A stretch of DNA of 64,000 nucleotides, taken from CAXBMB01 sp052078155 (GTDB lineage Bacteria; Pseudomonadota; Alphaproteobacteria; Kiloniellales; DSM-21159). Shown here in pieces: positions 42,821 to 51,599 of the stretch. The notes under the pieces were generated by a model. It saw only the letters and a program-made list of their open reading frames with translations. It had not been told where the DNA came from and made no database searches. The stretch is from NCBI GenBank assembly GCA_052078155.1, contig JBQJBP010000005.1, forward strand, positions 62,001 to 126,000. Direction: 5' to 3'. Position 1 is the first letter of the stretch; every line of letters starts with the position of its first letter. The translations under genes were made by a program, and so were the position numbers.

Positions 42821-43303
42821 TCACGCCCGCTGTTCAACCGAGCAGACCAGTATCTGGCTGGTGATCTGACCATCTTCAGACAGAGGCAGAAAGATCACTT
42901 CGTCTTTCATTCTGCGGCCGGCTGAAGAGAGATGATCCTCCCGCTGAAACAGCGGCTGGCCCTTTTCTGCCACCTGCTTGTAAAGCGCCAGAACGGTCTC
43001 TTTGGATTGACCAAAGAACCCCTCCTCCACGCTTTTGCCGGTCGGGTCAAAAGACCGCTGTTCCACATTGCGGGTACCGACAAGCCGATAGGTCAGCTTA
43101 AAGGGATCCCAGGTTACATCCACCAGAACCAGGTTGGGCAGCAGGGAAACCATGTCCAGAGGATCAATGTCAGCCCGCCGGGGCATGGCGCGTCCCTGGC
43201 GTTTATCATTCCAGTAGCTGTAGATGTGCTGAATGTCCTGGCTTCTCGCCGCCAGCACATCCCTGTCCGCTGATACCAGGACAGGTTCTACAGAGCTGTT
43301 CAT
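42821..43303 (-). CDS. Stand-alone PAS domain protein (PAS_5-like)
   Basis: A 160-residue soluble protein. It has the PAS_5 blocks IYSYWNDKRQGRAMPRRADIDP, MVSLLPNLVLVDVTWDPFKL, YRLVGTRNVEQRS and FFGQSKETVLALYKQV, with a C-terminal VIFLPLSEDG strand. I choose the ATG at 43303, preceded by GGGGGAGG; a frame extending to 43351 lacks such a signal. It is a second member of the same family as the protein at 32244-32714. No output domain. Confidence 0.8.
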   Translation of the reverse strand: MNSSVEPVLVSADRDVLAARSQDIQHIYSYWNDKRQGRAMPRRADIDPLDMVSLLPNLVLVDVTWDPFKLTYRLVGTRNVEQRSFDPTGKSVEEGFFGQSKETVLALYKQVAEKGQPLFQREDHLSSAGRRMKDEVIFLPLSEDGQITSQILVCSVEQRA

Positions 43304-43874
43304 CTTGCCTCCCCCGCAATTCGACAACTCGACATTATCTTGACAGATCACTGTGCAATCAGACGCGATCGACAGACTTTCTGCCTTTGAATATCTGCTT
43401 CATCCTGAGTGACTTGGCCGTCCGCCTGAATGGAAACTCTGCTTAATGAGTTAACCATGTTTGCAGGACATATCCATTGCTCTCAACACCAAACAATCAT
43501 TCAACAACTAGCGCAATATTGTTTTTGCATCAATGCAGTAACACCAATAAACAGTTTTTCTTGCCATATCTTAAAGCGACAGCAGTTAAACGGCTACACT
43601 GTTAACCATAAGGTCCTTTTTAGTATCAAAAAGTTGAATCTAAACTACATCTTTTCAAATTTTAACTAGAGTTTTGTGACCTGAAGAAAGGAAAACTCCA
43701 GCATTTATCGGCTCGCCAGAGCAGAAAAAGTCAGGTACCAAACCTGATCACTTTCCGCGCCAATGCCCCGGCGCTGAACAAGAGCAGCACGCGTCATCAG
43801 TGATCATTCAAGCTCCCGTCTCAAGGTCGGCACCTGCCGTCCCGGTCCGTACATTTTACAAGCAGGCAAATGTC
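43304..43874. other. AT-rich gap between the PAS gene and the phytanoyl-CoA dioxygenase-like gene
   Basis: The stretch 43380-43680 is AT-rich and holds a 79-codon frame (43430-43669) without a ribosome site or recognisable features, which I do not call. The two flanking genes are divergent, so both promoters should be here. Confidence 0.45.
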
Positions 43875-44726
43875 ATGTCCTTCCGTCTTCAAGAAAACGA
43901 CATTCTGGCTTTTGAGCGTGACGGTGCCGTCTGCCTGAGAGGGGTGTTTGATCAGGACTTCCTGGCCGCGATGGCCGATGGCATTGCCGAGAACATGGCA
44001 CACCCCGGTCCCTATGCGGCAGAGAACGTCAAGGAGGGAGAGGCAGGACGCTTCTTTGATGATTACTGCAACTGGCAGCGTATCGAAGCCTTCCGAAAGG
44101 TCATCCTCCATTCCCCGGCAGCTGAAGTTGCCGCTGGCCTGATGCGCTCGAACCAGGCACAGATTTTTCATGATCACGTGCTGGTCAAGGAAAACGCCAC
44201 CCCCAAGCCCACTCCCTGGCATCAGGATTCGCCTTACTACTTCATCAGCGGCGAACAGACGGTCAGCTTCTGGGTGCCGCTGGATCCGGTCAAAGAAAAC
44301 ACCCTGCGCTTCATTGCCGGATCCCACCTCTGGGACAAACCGGTTCTACCGGTCACCTGGTTGCATGAAGAAGAGTTCTACCAGGGGGAAAAGGACTTTC
44401 TGCCGGTGCCGGATCCTGACGCCGAACCGGAGAAGTTTCCGGTGGTCGAATGGCAGATGGAGCCGGGGGATCTGGTTGCTTTCCACTATCGCTCAGTTCA
44501 TGGCGCCAGAGGGAATTTCTCCGGCAGCAACCGTCGCGCCTTTTCCATGCGCTGGCTGGGAGACGACGCCCGTTTCGCCAGGCGACCGGGCAGAACCTCC
44601 CCACCCTATCCGGGCCATAACATGGTCGAAGGCCAGCGCCTGCGCGAAGACTGGTTTCCGATCCTCTGGCCCCGTCCGACCAGCCCGGTGCCTCTCGACT
44701 GGCCGCTGGAAGGGGTGGAGAAGTAA
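43875..44726 (+). CDS. Phytanoyl-CoA dioxygenase family protein
   Basis: A 283-residue Fe(II)/2-oxoglutarate dioxygenase of the PhyH family. The iron site is WHQDSPYYF (H-x-D) with distal His in HYRSVHGARGN; the following Arg in GSNRRAFSMRW should bind 2-oxoglutarate. Bacterial members hydroxylate diverse small molecules, including ectoine. Neither ectoine genes nor others of the same pathway are adjacent. ATG at 43875 is my choice; earlier ATGs are in frame but lack support. Confidence 0.87.
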   Translation: MSFRLQENDILAFERDGAVCLRGVFDQDFLAAMADGIAENMAHPGPYAAENVKEGEAGRFFDDYCNWQRIEAFRKVILHSPAAEVAAGLMRSNQAQIFHDHVLVKENATPKPTPWHQDSPYYFISGEQTVSFWVPLDPVKENTLRFIAGSHLWDKPVLPVTWLHEEEFYQGEKDFLPVPDPDAEPEKFPVVEWQMEPGDLVAFHYRSVHGARGNFSGSNRRAFSMRWLGDDARFARRPGRTSPPYPGHNMVEGQRLREDWFPILWPRPTSPVPLDWPLEGVEK

Positions 44727-44904
44727 GCGGGAAGTTTTTTCAGGCGCTTCTTAACGCCCTGGGCGGGGTAAAGGGCATCGTCCAGCCACAAGCACCAGCC
44801 AGTTGAAACCCGGCCCCGAGCTGCCATCAGACAGCGAGGCAAGGGCGAATGCCCGCCCACAACGGAGCGAGGTAAAGGCCTGCGTGGCAGGCCGAACCAG
44901 GAAA

Positions 44905-45156
44905 CTAGTGTTTTCTGGCCTGAACCAGATAGCAGTTGATGGTCTCATCTCCCAAAGCCCGGCAGGCTTCCAGACGGTGCAGACCTTCAACCAGGATGAA
45001 GTTCTTTTTCTTGTCCGGTCGCACCATGATGGGAACCTTGTGCCCCTCTTCGAGGATGGCTTCGGTCAGAGTTTCCAGCTTCTCATCGTCCAGAGTTTTG
45101 CGACGGGCGGTTGGAATGTAGATTTCCGCCACGGGAATCTCATGCACCTTCATCAT
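44905..45156 (-). CDS. Small ParB/sulfiredoxin-like nuclease-fold protein
   Basis: An 83-residue protein comprising only a ParB N-terminal-type domain: MMKVHEIPVAEIYIPTARR, LTEAILEEGHKVPIMVRP and the motif GLHRLEACRALGD (compare GERRxxA of ParB). No helix-turn-helix follows, so it is not a chromosome-partition ParB. The ATG at 45156 has GGGGAG upstream. Single-domain ParB-like proteins of this kind have ATP/CTP-binding or sulfiredoxin-like activity in other cases; here unknown. Confidence 0.78.
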   Translation of the reverse strand: MMKVHEIPVAEIYIPTARRKTLDDEKLETLTEAILEEGHKVPIMVRPDKKKNFILVEGLHRLEACRALGDETINCYLVQARKH

Positions 45157-45303
45157 CGCAGTCGCTCCCCCATCAATTGCTGGCTGTGCTGGAAAACGCA
45201 CGGACTTCACCTTAATGAGGCAGGGGCGATTCTCCCATTAAAAGTTACTGGCCAGAACGCTTTCCTGCTTTCGCGCCTGCGCCGGAACGGCTATCTCCAC
45301 AGC

Positions 45304-46053
45304 ATGACCCGCTCTCGAAACAGATCCGCCAGTAAAGGCCCGAGTAAAAAGGGAGCCATCGGCGCGCGTCCGCCATCGGCCGATCGCCGCAAATCAGCAG
45401 ACAGAAACGCTGCTCCCCGAAAGGGCCGGGCAAGCCCCGGCAGTCAGCAGCCAAAAACAGGCAAAGCCAGCCTCGGGAAAAGCCCTCAGCGACGGACCAA
45501 AGGCCCGACGAAAGTCCTGCTGCTCAACAAGCCCTATGACGTGCTCTGCCAGTTCACGGACGATCAGGACCGGGCAACCCTGAAGGACTTTATCGATTTG
45601 CCGGATGTCTATGCGGCAGGCCGCCTGGACCGGGACAGCGAAGGCTTGCTGGTGCTGACCAATGACGGCGCTTTGCAGGCCCGAATTGCCGACCCCAGAC
45701 ACAAGCTGGCCAAGACCTATTGGGTGCAGGTGGAGGGGGCCATCACGCCCGAGGCTCTGCTGGCTTTGCAGCAAGGTGTCGACCTGAAGGACGGCAGAAC
45801 CAAACCGGCCCAGGCCAGGCTGATCCCGGAGCCGGCACAGCTCTGGCCGCGCGTTCCGCCAATCCGGGAGCGCAAATCCATCCCGACCAGCTGGATTGAA
45901 CTGACGATACGTGAAGGGAAAAACCGCCAGGTCCGCCGCATGACCGCAGCTTCTGGTTTCCCTACGTTGCGCCTGATTCGCGCCGCCATCGGTCCCTGGG
46001 CCCTGAAGGACCTGCAACCGGGCCAGTGGCGCGAAGACAAGGCACGGGTTTGA
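45304..46053 (+). CDS. rluE: rRNA pseudouridine synthase, RluE/RsuA type
   Basis: A 249-residue enzyme that converts uridine to pseudouridine in ribosomal RNA. After a Lys/Arg-rich N-terminal tail of about 70 residues come VLLLNKPYDVLCQFTD, the catalytic GRLDRDSEGLLVLTNDG (Asp in RLD), KTYWVQVEG and REGKNRQVRRMTA. The absence of an S4 domain and the overall layout fit RluE, which modifies U2457 of 23S rRNA in E. coli. The basic tail is unusual in length. The start is uncertain; a longer open frame exists upstream. Confidence 0.85.
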   Translation: MTRSRNRSASKGPSKKGAIGARPPSADRRKSADRNAAPRKGRASPGSQQPKTGKASLGKSPQRRTKGPTKVLLLNKPYDVLCQFTDDQDRATLKDFIDLPDVYAAGRLDRDSEGLLVLTNDGALQARIADPRHKLAKTYWVQVEGAITPEALLALQQGVDLKDGRTKPAQARLIPEPAQLWPRVPPIRERKSIPTSWIELTIREGKNRQVRRMTAASGFPTLRLIRAAIGPWALKDLQPGQWREDKARV

Positions 46054-46231
46054 TTGCCTCTGATTCTAAGTAAAGCCCAAGAGTGTTTGTGCAATCTGGT
46101 GAGCACTTGTGCAATCTGGCCTTAAGCAAGTCGCTCTGCCTCAGTTTCACCTGACGCACAGCGCCCCCTTTGGGCCGCAGGCTTTCCCGGTCCCTCTTCC
46201 CCCCTTTTCAGAATCCGCCTAAAAGTAGGGC

Positions 46232-47167
46232 ATGTGTGGACGCTATACCCTGACCTCGCCGCTGGAGGCGGTGCGCGAAGCCTTCGGCTTCGTTGAACGG
46301 CCCAATCTGGAGCCGCGCTTTAACATCGCGCCGACCCAGAATGTGCTGGCCATCCGCCTGCGGGAGGAAGGACCTGGCGGGGCTGGCAGCGGCGGCGACA
46401 ATCCAGCAGGCGAGAGTGAAGAAGACAGGCGGGCCCGGCGTCAGGCTGTCATGCTGCGCTGGGGGCTGGTGCCCGGCTGGGCCAAAGACCTGAAGATTGC
46501 AGCCAGGATGACCAATGCCCGCAGTGAAACGGTGGCAGAAAAACCAGCCTTTCGATCAGCCTTCAAGTCCCGACGCTGCCTGATCGTGGCCGATGGATTT
46601 TACGAATGGCACAGCGAACCCCTGCCGGACGAGTCCGGTCTGGCCCTGTCGCAAGACGGGTCAGAGGAAAAGCAGGACACTCGCCCGACCTACAAACAGC
46701 CTTATTACATTTCCCTGACCAACGGACGGCCCTTTGCTTTCGCCGGCTTGTGGGAATCCTGGCTGGATCCAGCCGCCCCCAAAGGCGCACCAGCCGTCGA
46801 AACCTGCACCATCCTGACCACCCAGGCCAACGACGCCATCAGCCCGATCCACCACCGCATGCCCGTCATCCTGCACCCGCGTGACTATGATCTCTGGTTT
46901 GATCCGGGGGCGGCCCAGTCAGACCTGCTGGGATTGATGGCGCCAGCCCCGGCAAGCTGGTTCAAACATCATCCGGTTTCCACCCGCATCAACGGCGTGG
47001 CCCAGCCGGAACATGGGGAACCAGAAGACGCACCTCTCAATGCTCCGGTAGACAGAGCCGTCATGGCGGTGGCCTGGGCGGCAAAACTCAAAGCCAAGAA
47101 ACCCACACGACACCGCGCAGCTCCCAAGGCCAAAGCGCCCGATCCCGGACAGGGCTCTCTCTTTTAA
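46232..47167 (+). CDS. SOS response-associated peptidase (SRAP, YedK/HMCES family)
   Basis: A 311-residue protein that traps abasic sites in single-stranded DNA through its N-terminal Cys2. It begins MCGRYTL, has ARMTNARSETVAEKPAF, then ADGFYEWH with the catalytic Glu, and HHRMPVILHP with His. It carries an insertion at about residues 50-70 (EEGPGGAGSGGDNPAGESEE) and a low-complexity basic C-terminal tail. It stands alone. A 14-nt doublet (TTGTGCAATCTGG at about 46086 and 46109) lies in the upstream gap. Confidence 0.92.
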   Translation: MCGRYTLTSPLEAVREAFGFVERPNLEPRFNIAPTQNVLAIRLREEGPGGAGSGGDNPAGESEEDRRARRQAVMLRWGLVPGWAKDLKIAARMTNARSETVAEKPAFRSAFKSRRCLIVADGFYEWHSEPLPDESGLALSQDGSEEKQDTRPTYKQPYYISLTNGRPFAFAGLWESWLDPAAPKGAPAVETCTILTTQANDAISPIHHRMPVILHPRDYDLWFDPGAAQSDLLGLMAPAPASWFKHHPVSTRINGVAQPEHGEPEDAPLNAPVDRAVMAVAWAAKLKAKKPTRHRAAPKAKAPDPGQGSLF

Positions 47168-47700
47168 GCGCAGCGATTTCAGCGCAAGCCGACCCAAGGT
47201 GCTATTGCGCCGTCATATCCGCCAAGCAGTTGAGCTTTCCTAACTAACCAACAGCGCAACCTTTCGGGCAGCCTTCAGTCGTTAAGCGGCCAAGGCGGCG
47301 TTCATGACTTTTTCCTCCCCGTCCGTCCCAATCACGCTGGCGACAGGTCATCCCGGCAAAGCCCTCTTTTACCTGCCCGGCCTCCGCTGTGGTTGCGCGC
47401 AAAGATCGCGCTTCGTTCGACCTCTAATAAAAATTCGAGCGACGCCGAAATGATCGACTGACCATAAGCCGGACCGCCGGTAACTGGCGCGGTTTTTGCT
47501 GCCCAAAAAAATGCAAAAAAATCTGTCCTGCCTGCTGCCCGGTGCCAGCAGGGAGCAAGTCTAGGCACAGCAAGGCTTTGCGAGTCACAAGAGCGTCGTT
47601 AACGATTCAATCCTTGCCCTCCCGATCAAATGTTCCTATTTTGTTCCCAGTGACAAAAAACCGTAATCTGCTAGATTTAGCGAAGAACATTGGAGAGCCC
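47168..47700. other. Intergenic region upstream of nrdA
   Basis: About 530 bp without a supported gene. A hairpin with short ACCGC/GCGGT stem and T run at about 47471-47495 may be a weak terminator for the SRAP gene. The second half should contain the nrdA promoter. No NrdR box or riboswitch was recognised. Confidence 0.4.
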
Positions 47701-47710
47701 CCCCATATCT

Positions 47711-47833
47711 TGTGGAAAATCACAAAGGGCGGCTTTTTCCACAGCCTGGGGATTGAGGGGTACTGACAATGGACGGATCGGCGGTTTTGCGCGGAGAATC
47801 GCAACCAGCAGCCAGTCTGCCTACTGTGGATAA
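47711..47833. promoter_or_regulatory. Three DnaA-box-like sites at the nrdA start
   Basis: TGTGGAAAA (47711-47719, minus-strand TTTTCCACA), TTTTCCACA (47735-47743) and TGTGGATAA (47825-47833, minus-strand perfect TTATCCACA). The first two lie before the nrdA start at 47769, the third inside its 5' coding region. In E. coli, DnaA binds such boxes at nrdAB and couples dNTP supply to replication; the same role here is inference. Confidence 0.55.
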
Positions 47834-49802
47834 GCAGGTGGACGCTCTGGGGACAGCGCAGCCCGGTTCAAAGGGGGCCGAGACACGGCAGAGTGCCGCC
47901 GACGGCGCCAGCCTGTCAGAGGCAACCGCGAGCCAGATCGATTTACCCCTGGATGACCTGCTGGGCAACGGGGAAATCCGCGATCATTTCCAGAATGAAC
48001 GGGGCGTGTCCGTCTACATGGATCGCACCCGCGATGCCAAGCTGACGGATTTCGGGAAAGCCACGCTGACCGACCGCTATCTGCTGCCCGCCGAATCCTT
48101 CCAGGATCTCTTTGCCCGGGTCGCGGCGCACTTTGCCGATGATACGGCCCATGCCCAACGCCTGTATGACTACATCTCCAATCTCTGGTTCATGCCCGCC
48201 ACCCCTGTGCTGTCCAACGGCGGCACAGACCGGGGCCTGCCCATTTCCTGCTTCCTGAATGAAGCCAACGATTCCCTGCAGGGGATTGTCGACATCTGGA
48301 CAGAAAACGTCTGGCTGGCGGCGCGCGGCGGCGGCATCGGCAGCTACTGGGGCAATCTGCGTTCCATCGGCGAAAAAGTCGGCATGAACGGCAAGACCAG
48401 CGGTGTGGTGCCTTTCATCCGGGTGATGGATTCTCTGACCCTGGCCATCAGCCAGGGGTCTCTGCGTCGTGGCTCTGCGGCCATCTACATGCAGATCGAC
48501 CACCCGGAGATCGAAGAGTTTGTTGAAATTCGCCGCCCCACCGGTGGCGACCCCAACCGCAAGGCGCTGAACCTGCACCACGGTGTGGTCATTTCCGACG
48601 CCTTCATGCGGGCGGTGATGGATGATGAAGACTGGGCGCTGAAAAGCCCGAAAGACGGAACGGTCATTCAGACCGTCTCGGCCCGCGCCCTGTGGATCCG
48701 TATCCTGACGGCCCGGGTGGAAACGGGCGAGCCCTACATCCTCTACGGGGATCATGTGAACCGGGCCCTGCCGGAGCATCAGAAGCTGTCCGGCCTGAAA
48801 GTGAAAATGTCCAACCTCTGCAGCGAGATCACCCTGCCCACGGGCATTGATCACCGCGGCGTGGACCGGACCGCTGTCTGCTGCCTGTCTTCCCTGAATC
48901 TGGAAACCTATGAAGAGTGGCAGGATCACCCCACCTTTGTCGGTGACGTGATGCGCTTCCTGGACAATGTGATTCAGGATTTCATCAACCGCGCACCTGA
49001 ATCCATGCAGCGGGCCCGCTATTCCGCCATGCGGGAACGCTCCGTGGGCCTCGGGGTGATGGGCTTCCATTCCTTCCTGCAAAAGCGGGGCCTGCCCATG
49101 GAAAGCGCCATGGCAAAGGTCTGGAACAACCGCATATTCAAGCAGATCCGCGCCCAGGCCGATGAAGCCTCCGTGACCCTGGCTGAAGAAAAGGGCCCCT
49201 GCCCTGATGCGGCAGAGCACGGCATTATGGAGCGCTTTTCCAATAAGATGGCCATTGCGCCTACGGCCTCCATCTCGATCATCTGCGGAGGCGCCAGCCC
49301 GGGCATTGAGCCCATTGCCGGCAACGCCTTTACCCACAAGACCCTCTCCGGCTCCTTTGCTGTGCGCAACAAGCACCTGGAAAAGCTGCTGGAAGAAAAG
49401 GGCTACAACGACGAGGAAACCTGGACCTCCATTACCGTTAATGAAGGCTCCGTCCAGCATCTGGATTTCCTCAGCGACGATGAGAAGGACGTCTTTAAGA
49501 CCGCCTTTGAACTGGACCAGCGCTGGCTGATCGAACATGCCGCCGATCGGGCGAGCCAGGTTTGCCAGGCGCAGTCCCTCAACCTTTTCCTGCCGGCTGA
49601 CATTCACAAGCGCGACCTGCATCAACTGCACCTGATGGCCTGGAAGCGGGGCGTAAAGAGTCTTTACTACTGCCGCTCCCGCTCCATTCAGCGCGCAGAA
49701 TCAGCTCAGAGTTCCAAAGGTGCTGTGCCGTTCCTGGGCAAGATCAACGGTCAGGACAAAGCGCCTGAGATTGACTACGACGAGTGCCTCGCCTGTCAGT
49801 AA
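47769..49802 (+). CDS. nrdA: Ribonucleotide reductase class I, alpha subunit
   Basis: The large catalytic subunit (677 residues) that makes deoxyribonucleotides from ribonucleotides. Seen are FMPATPVLSNGG, ARGGGIGSYWG, NLCSEITLP with the active-site Cys, CCLSSLNL, the APTASISIICGGASPGIEPI block, and a C-terminal ECLACQ whose Cys pair re-reduces the active site. The first 60 residues are low-complexity and do not look like an ATP-cone, so overall inhibition by dATP through that domain may be absent. It is followed by nrdB after 211 bp. DnaA boxes lie around the start. Confidence 0.95.
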   Translation: MDGSAVLRGESQPAASLPTVDKQVDALGTAQPGSKGAETRQSAADGASLSEATASQIDLPLDDLLGNGEIRDHFQNERGVSVYMDRTRDAKLTDFGKATLTDRYLLPAESFQDLFARVAAHFADDTAHAQRLYDYISNLWFMPATPVLSNGGTDRGLPISCFLNEANDSLQGIVDIWTENVWLAARGGGIGSYWGNLRSIGEKVGMNGKTSGVVPFIRVMDSLTLAISQGSLRRGSAAIYMQIDHPEIEEFVEIRRPTGGDPNRKALNLHHGVVISDAFMRAVMDDEDWALKSPKDGTVIQTVSARALWIRILTARVETGEPYILYGDHVNRALPEHQKLSGLKVKMSNLCSEITLPTGIDHRGVDRTAVCCLSSLNLETYEEWQDHPTFVGDVMRFLDNVIQDFINRAPESMQRARYSAMRERSVGLGVMGFHSFLQKRGLPMESAMAKVWNNRIFKQIRAQADEASVTLAEEKGPCPDAAEHGIMERFSNKMAIAPTASISIICGGASPGIEPIAGNAFTHKTLSGSFAVRNKHLEKLLEEKGYNDEETWTSITVNEGSVQHLDFLSDDEKDVFKTAFELDQRWLIEHAADRASQVCQAQSLNLFLPADIHKRDLHQLHLMAWKRGVKSLYYCRSRSIQRAESAQSSKGAVPFLGKINGQDKAPEIDYDECLACQ

Positions 49803-50013
49803 GGCCAGGCCGTCCGGCCAAAGAGCCCGGACAGCGTCATAAAGATTGCTTCTCGTCCTTTTGGACGGAGCCCCGCCAGGGTAAGTAACCGCCGCGAGAG
49901 GGCGAGGAGCAAACCATCGAACAACCTCTGCGCAGGGCCTCTGTCCGCAGCGGAGGTCGCCATAAAGTTTCCGTTCCAGACGACCCGACTTTTTTTAGAG
50001 AGCGCCCGAGAAA

Positions 50014-50976
50014 ATGTCCCTGTTGGATGCCGCCCCCATTTACAAGCCCTTCAAGTACCCCTGGGCCTATGACGCTTGGCTGACGCAACAGCGCATTCAC
50101 TGGCTGCCGGAGGAAATTCCCCTGGCCGATGATGTGAAGGACTGGCAGCGCAACCTCACCCCTGTCGAAAAGAACCTGCTGACCCAGATCTTCCGCTTCT
50201 TCACCCAGGCCGATGTGGAAGTGAACAACTGCTACATGCGGCACTATTCCCGGGTCTTCAAACCCACTGAAGTGCAGATGATGCTGGCTGCCTTTTCCAA
50301 CATGGAAACCATCCATGTGGCGGCCTATTCCCATCTGCTTGATACTGTCGGCATGCCGGAATCCGAGTACTCCGCCTTCCTCAAGTACAAGGAGATGAAG
50401 GACAAGTACGACTACATGCACAATTTCAACATGGAGTCGAAACAGGACATCGCCCTCACCATGGCGGTCTTCGGCGCTTTCACCGAGGGGCTGCAGCTTT
50501 TTGCCTCTTTCGCCATCCTGATGAACTTCCCCCGGCACAACAAAATGAAGGGCATGGGACAGGTGGTGACCTGGTCTGTGCGCGATGAATCGCTGCATAC
50601 CCAATCCATCATCAAGCTGTTCCACACCTTCCTGGAAGAAAATCCGGAGGTCAAAACCGAAGAGCTGGACCGCGAGCTCTACAAGGCCTGTGAAACCATC
50701 GTCACCCACGAAGACGCCTTCATTGATCTGGCCTTCGAACTGGGCGACCTGGAAGGGCTGAAAGCTTCTGAGGTGAAAGCCTACATCCGCTACATCGCCG
50801 ATCGGCGTCTGGCTCAGCTGGGACTGCAACCCATCTACAACAGCGATGAAAAGAACCCCCTGCCCTGGATGGACGCCATCCTCAACGGCATGGAACACGC
50901 AAACTTCTTCGAAAACCGGGCAACGGAATACTCCCGTGCCGCCACCCAGGGCTCCTGGGAGGAGGCTTTCGACTGA
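50014..50976 (+). CDS. nrdB: Ribonucleotide reductase class I, beta subunit
   Basis: The 320-residue radical-generating subunit. The di-metal ligands are visible: acid in TQADVEVNN, E-x2-H in NMETIH, acid in FTEGLQLF and E-x2-H in DESLH. The radical Tyr is in VAAYSHLLDT, directly after the METIH motif. No ATP-cone is fused at either end. It shares a transcription direction with nrdA and probably an operon, and a terminator follows at 51114-51150. Confidence 0.95.
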   Translation: MSLLDAAPIYKPFKYPWAYDAWLTQQRIHWLPEEIPLADDVKDWQRNLTPVEKNLLTQIFRFFTQADVEVNNCYMRHYSRVFKPTEVQMMLAAFSNMETIHVAAYSHLLDTVGMPESEYSAFLKYKEMKDKYDYMHNFNMESKQDIALTMAVFGAFTEGLQLFASFAILMNFPRHNKMKGMGQVVTWSVRDESLHTQSIIKLFHTFLEENPEVKTEELDRELYKACETIVTHEDAFIDLAFELGDLEGLKASEVKAYIRYIADRRLAQLGLQPIYNSDEKNPLPWMDAILNGMEHANFFENRATEYSRAATQGSWEEAFD

Positions 50977-51113
50977 ACTGACGGTCTAGCCAAACAGACA
51001 GGGACAGGCCGTCGCTAGAACACCTGCAAGGACACCAACTGGTTTTGTCCTGCGGGATCAGCGTCAGGGTCTGGACTGCGGTCCACATAGCATCAGGTTG
51101 ACTGATGTCCCGA

Positions 51114-51150
51114 CAACGGCGCTGGCGTGGTTACCCCCGGCGCCGTTTTT
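51114..51150 (+). terminator. Rho-independent terminator of nrdAB
   Basis: ACGGCGCTGG pairs with CCGGCGCCGT (one mismatch) around a loop of about 12 nt and is followed by TTTTT. It is 138 bp after the nrdB stop codon. Confidence 0.8.
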
Positions 51151-51599
51151 GCGTCTGGTGCCCCTGAAAGACAGACATCGGTCACAGGGGGTACGGATCG
51201 GCATTAAACCCTCGATGCTGGTGCCGGGGTGCAGTTTTTTTGAGTGGATACCAGATGCCGCAGGCAGCGGCATCTCCTGTTGCCGGTTCGTCCCGGTCAC
51301 GGCCGTCTCTTATCTGTTCTGGCCTCACCCGTTCTGAACAGAAGGCCGGGACGGGACGAACCGCAAGCCCCCGCTGGTCCTTCCAAACTCTTGGTTGGAT
51401 GTCTGCAGGTAGCGCCAATCAAGACCCGACCAGCGGGACCTCCCTGTGGCAGCACTGCCGGCGGGTCCCTGCTTGGACAAGATCAGGAACCCGCCGGGCT
51501 TGTTGCGGTTCAGCGCTCAATCTATCGGTCACAGACTGCTTGACGCTTTGGCTGCAGGTCCAATGAGCTGCAGGTCCAAAACACGGCCACCGAAACCGC
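51151..51599. other. Gap between the nrdAB terminator and the LysR gene, with a strong hairpin
   Basis: No gene is supported; small frames lack start signals. A perfect 9-bp stem AGATGCCGC/GCGGCATCT with 5-nt loop is at 51253-51275. It is not followed by a T run and could be part of a small RNA; no promoter is evident. Confidence 0.4.

Noticed and set aside
43430..43669. 79-codon frame in AT-rich gap
   Set aside because: No ribosome site, no signal peptide or motif; AT-rich intergenic DNA often gives such frames only by chance, and conservation cannot be tested here.
47168..47768. Cobalamin riboswitch or NrdR boxes before nrdA
   Set aside because: No matching conserved core was found; only DnaA-box-like sites are visible.
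47943..49631. 562-codon open frame antisense to nrdA
   Set aside because: It is the opposite-strand shadow of a conserved gene in GC-rich DNA, with no family-like motif or ribosome site.
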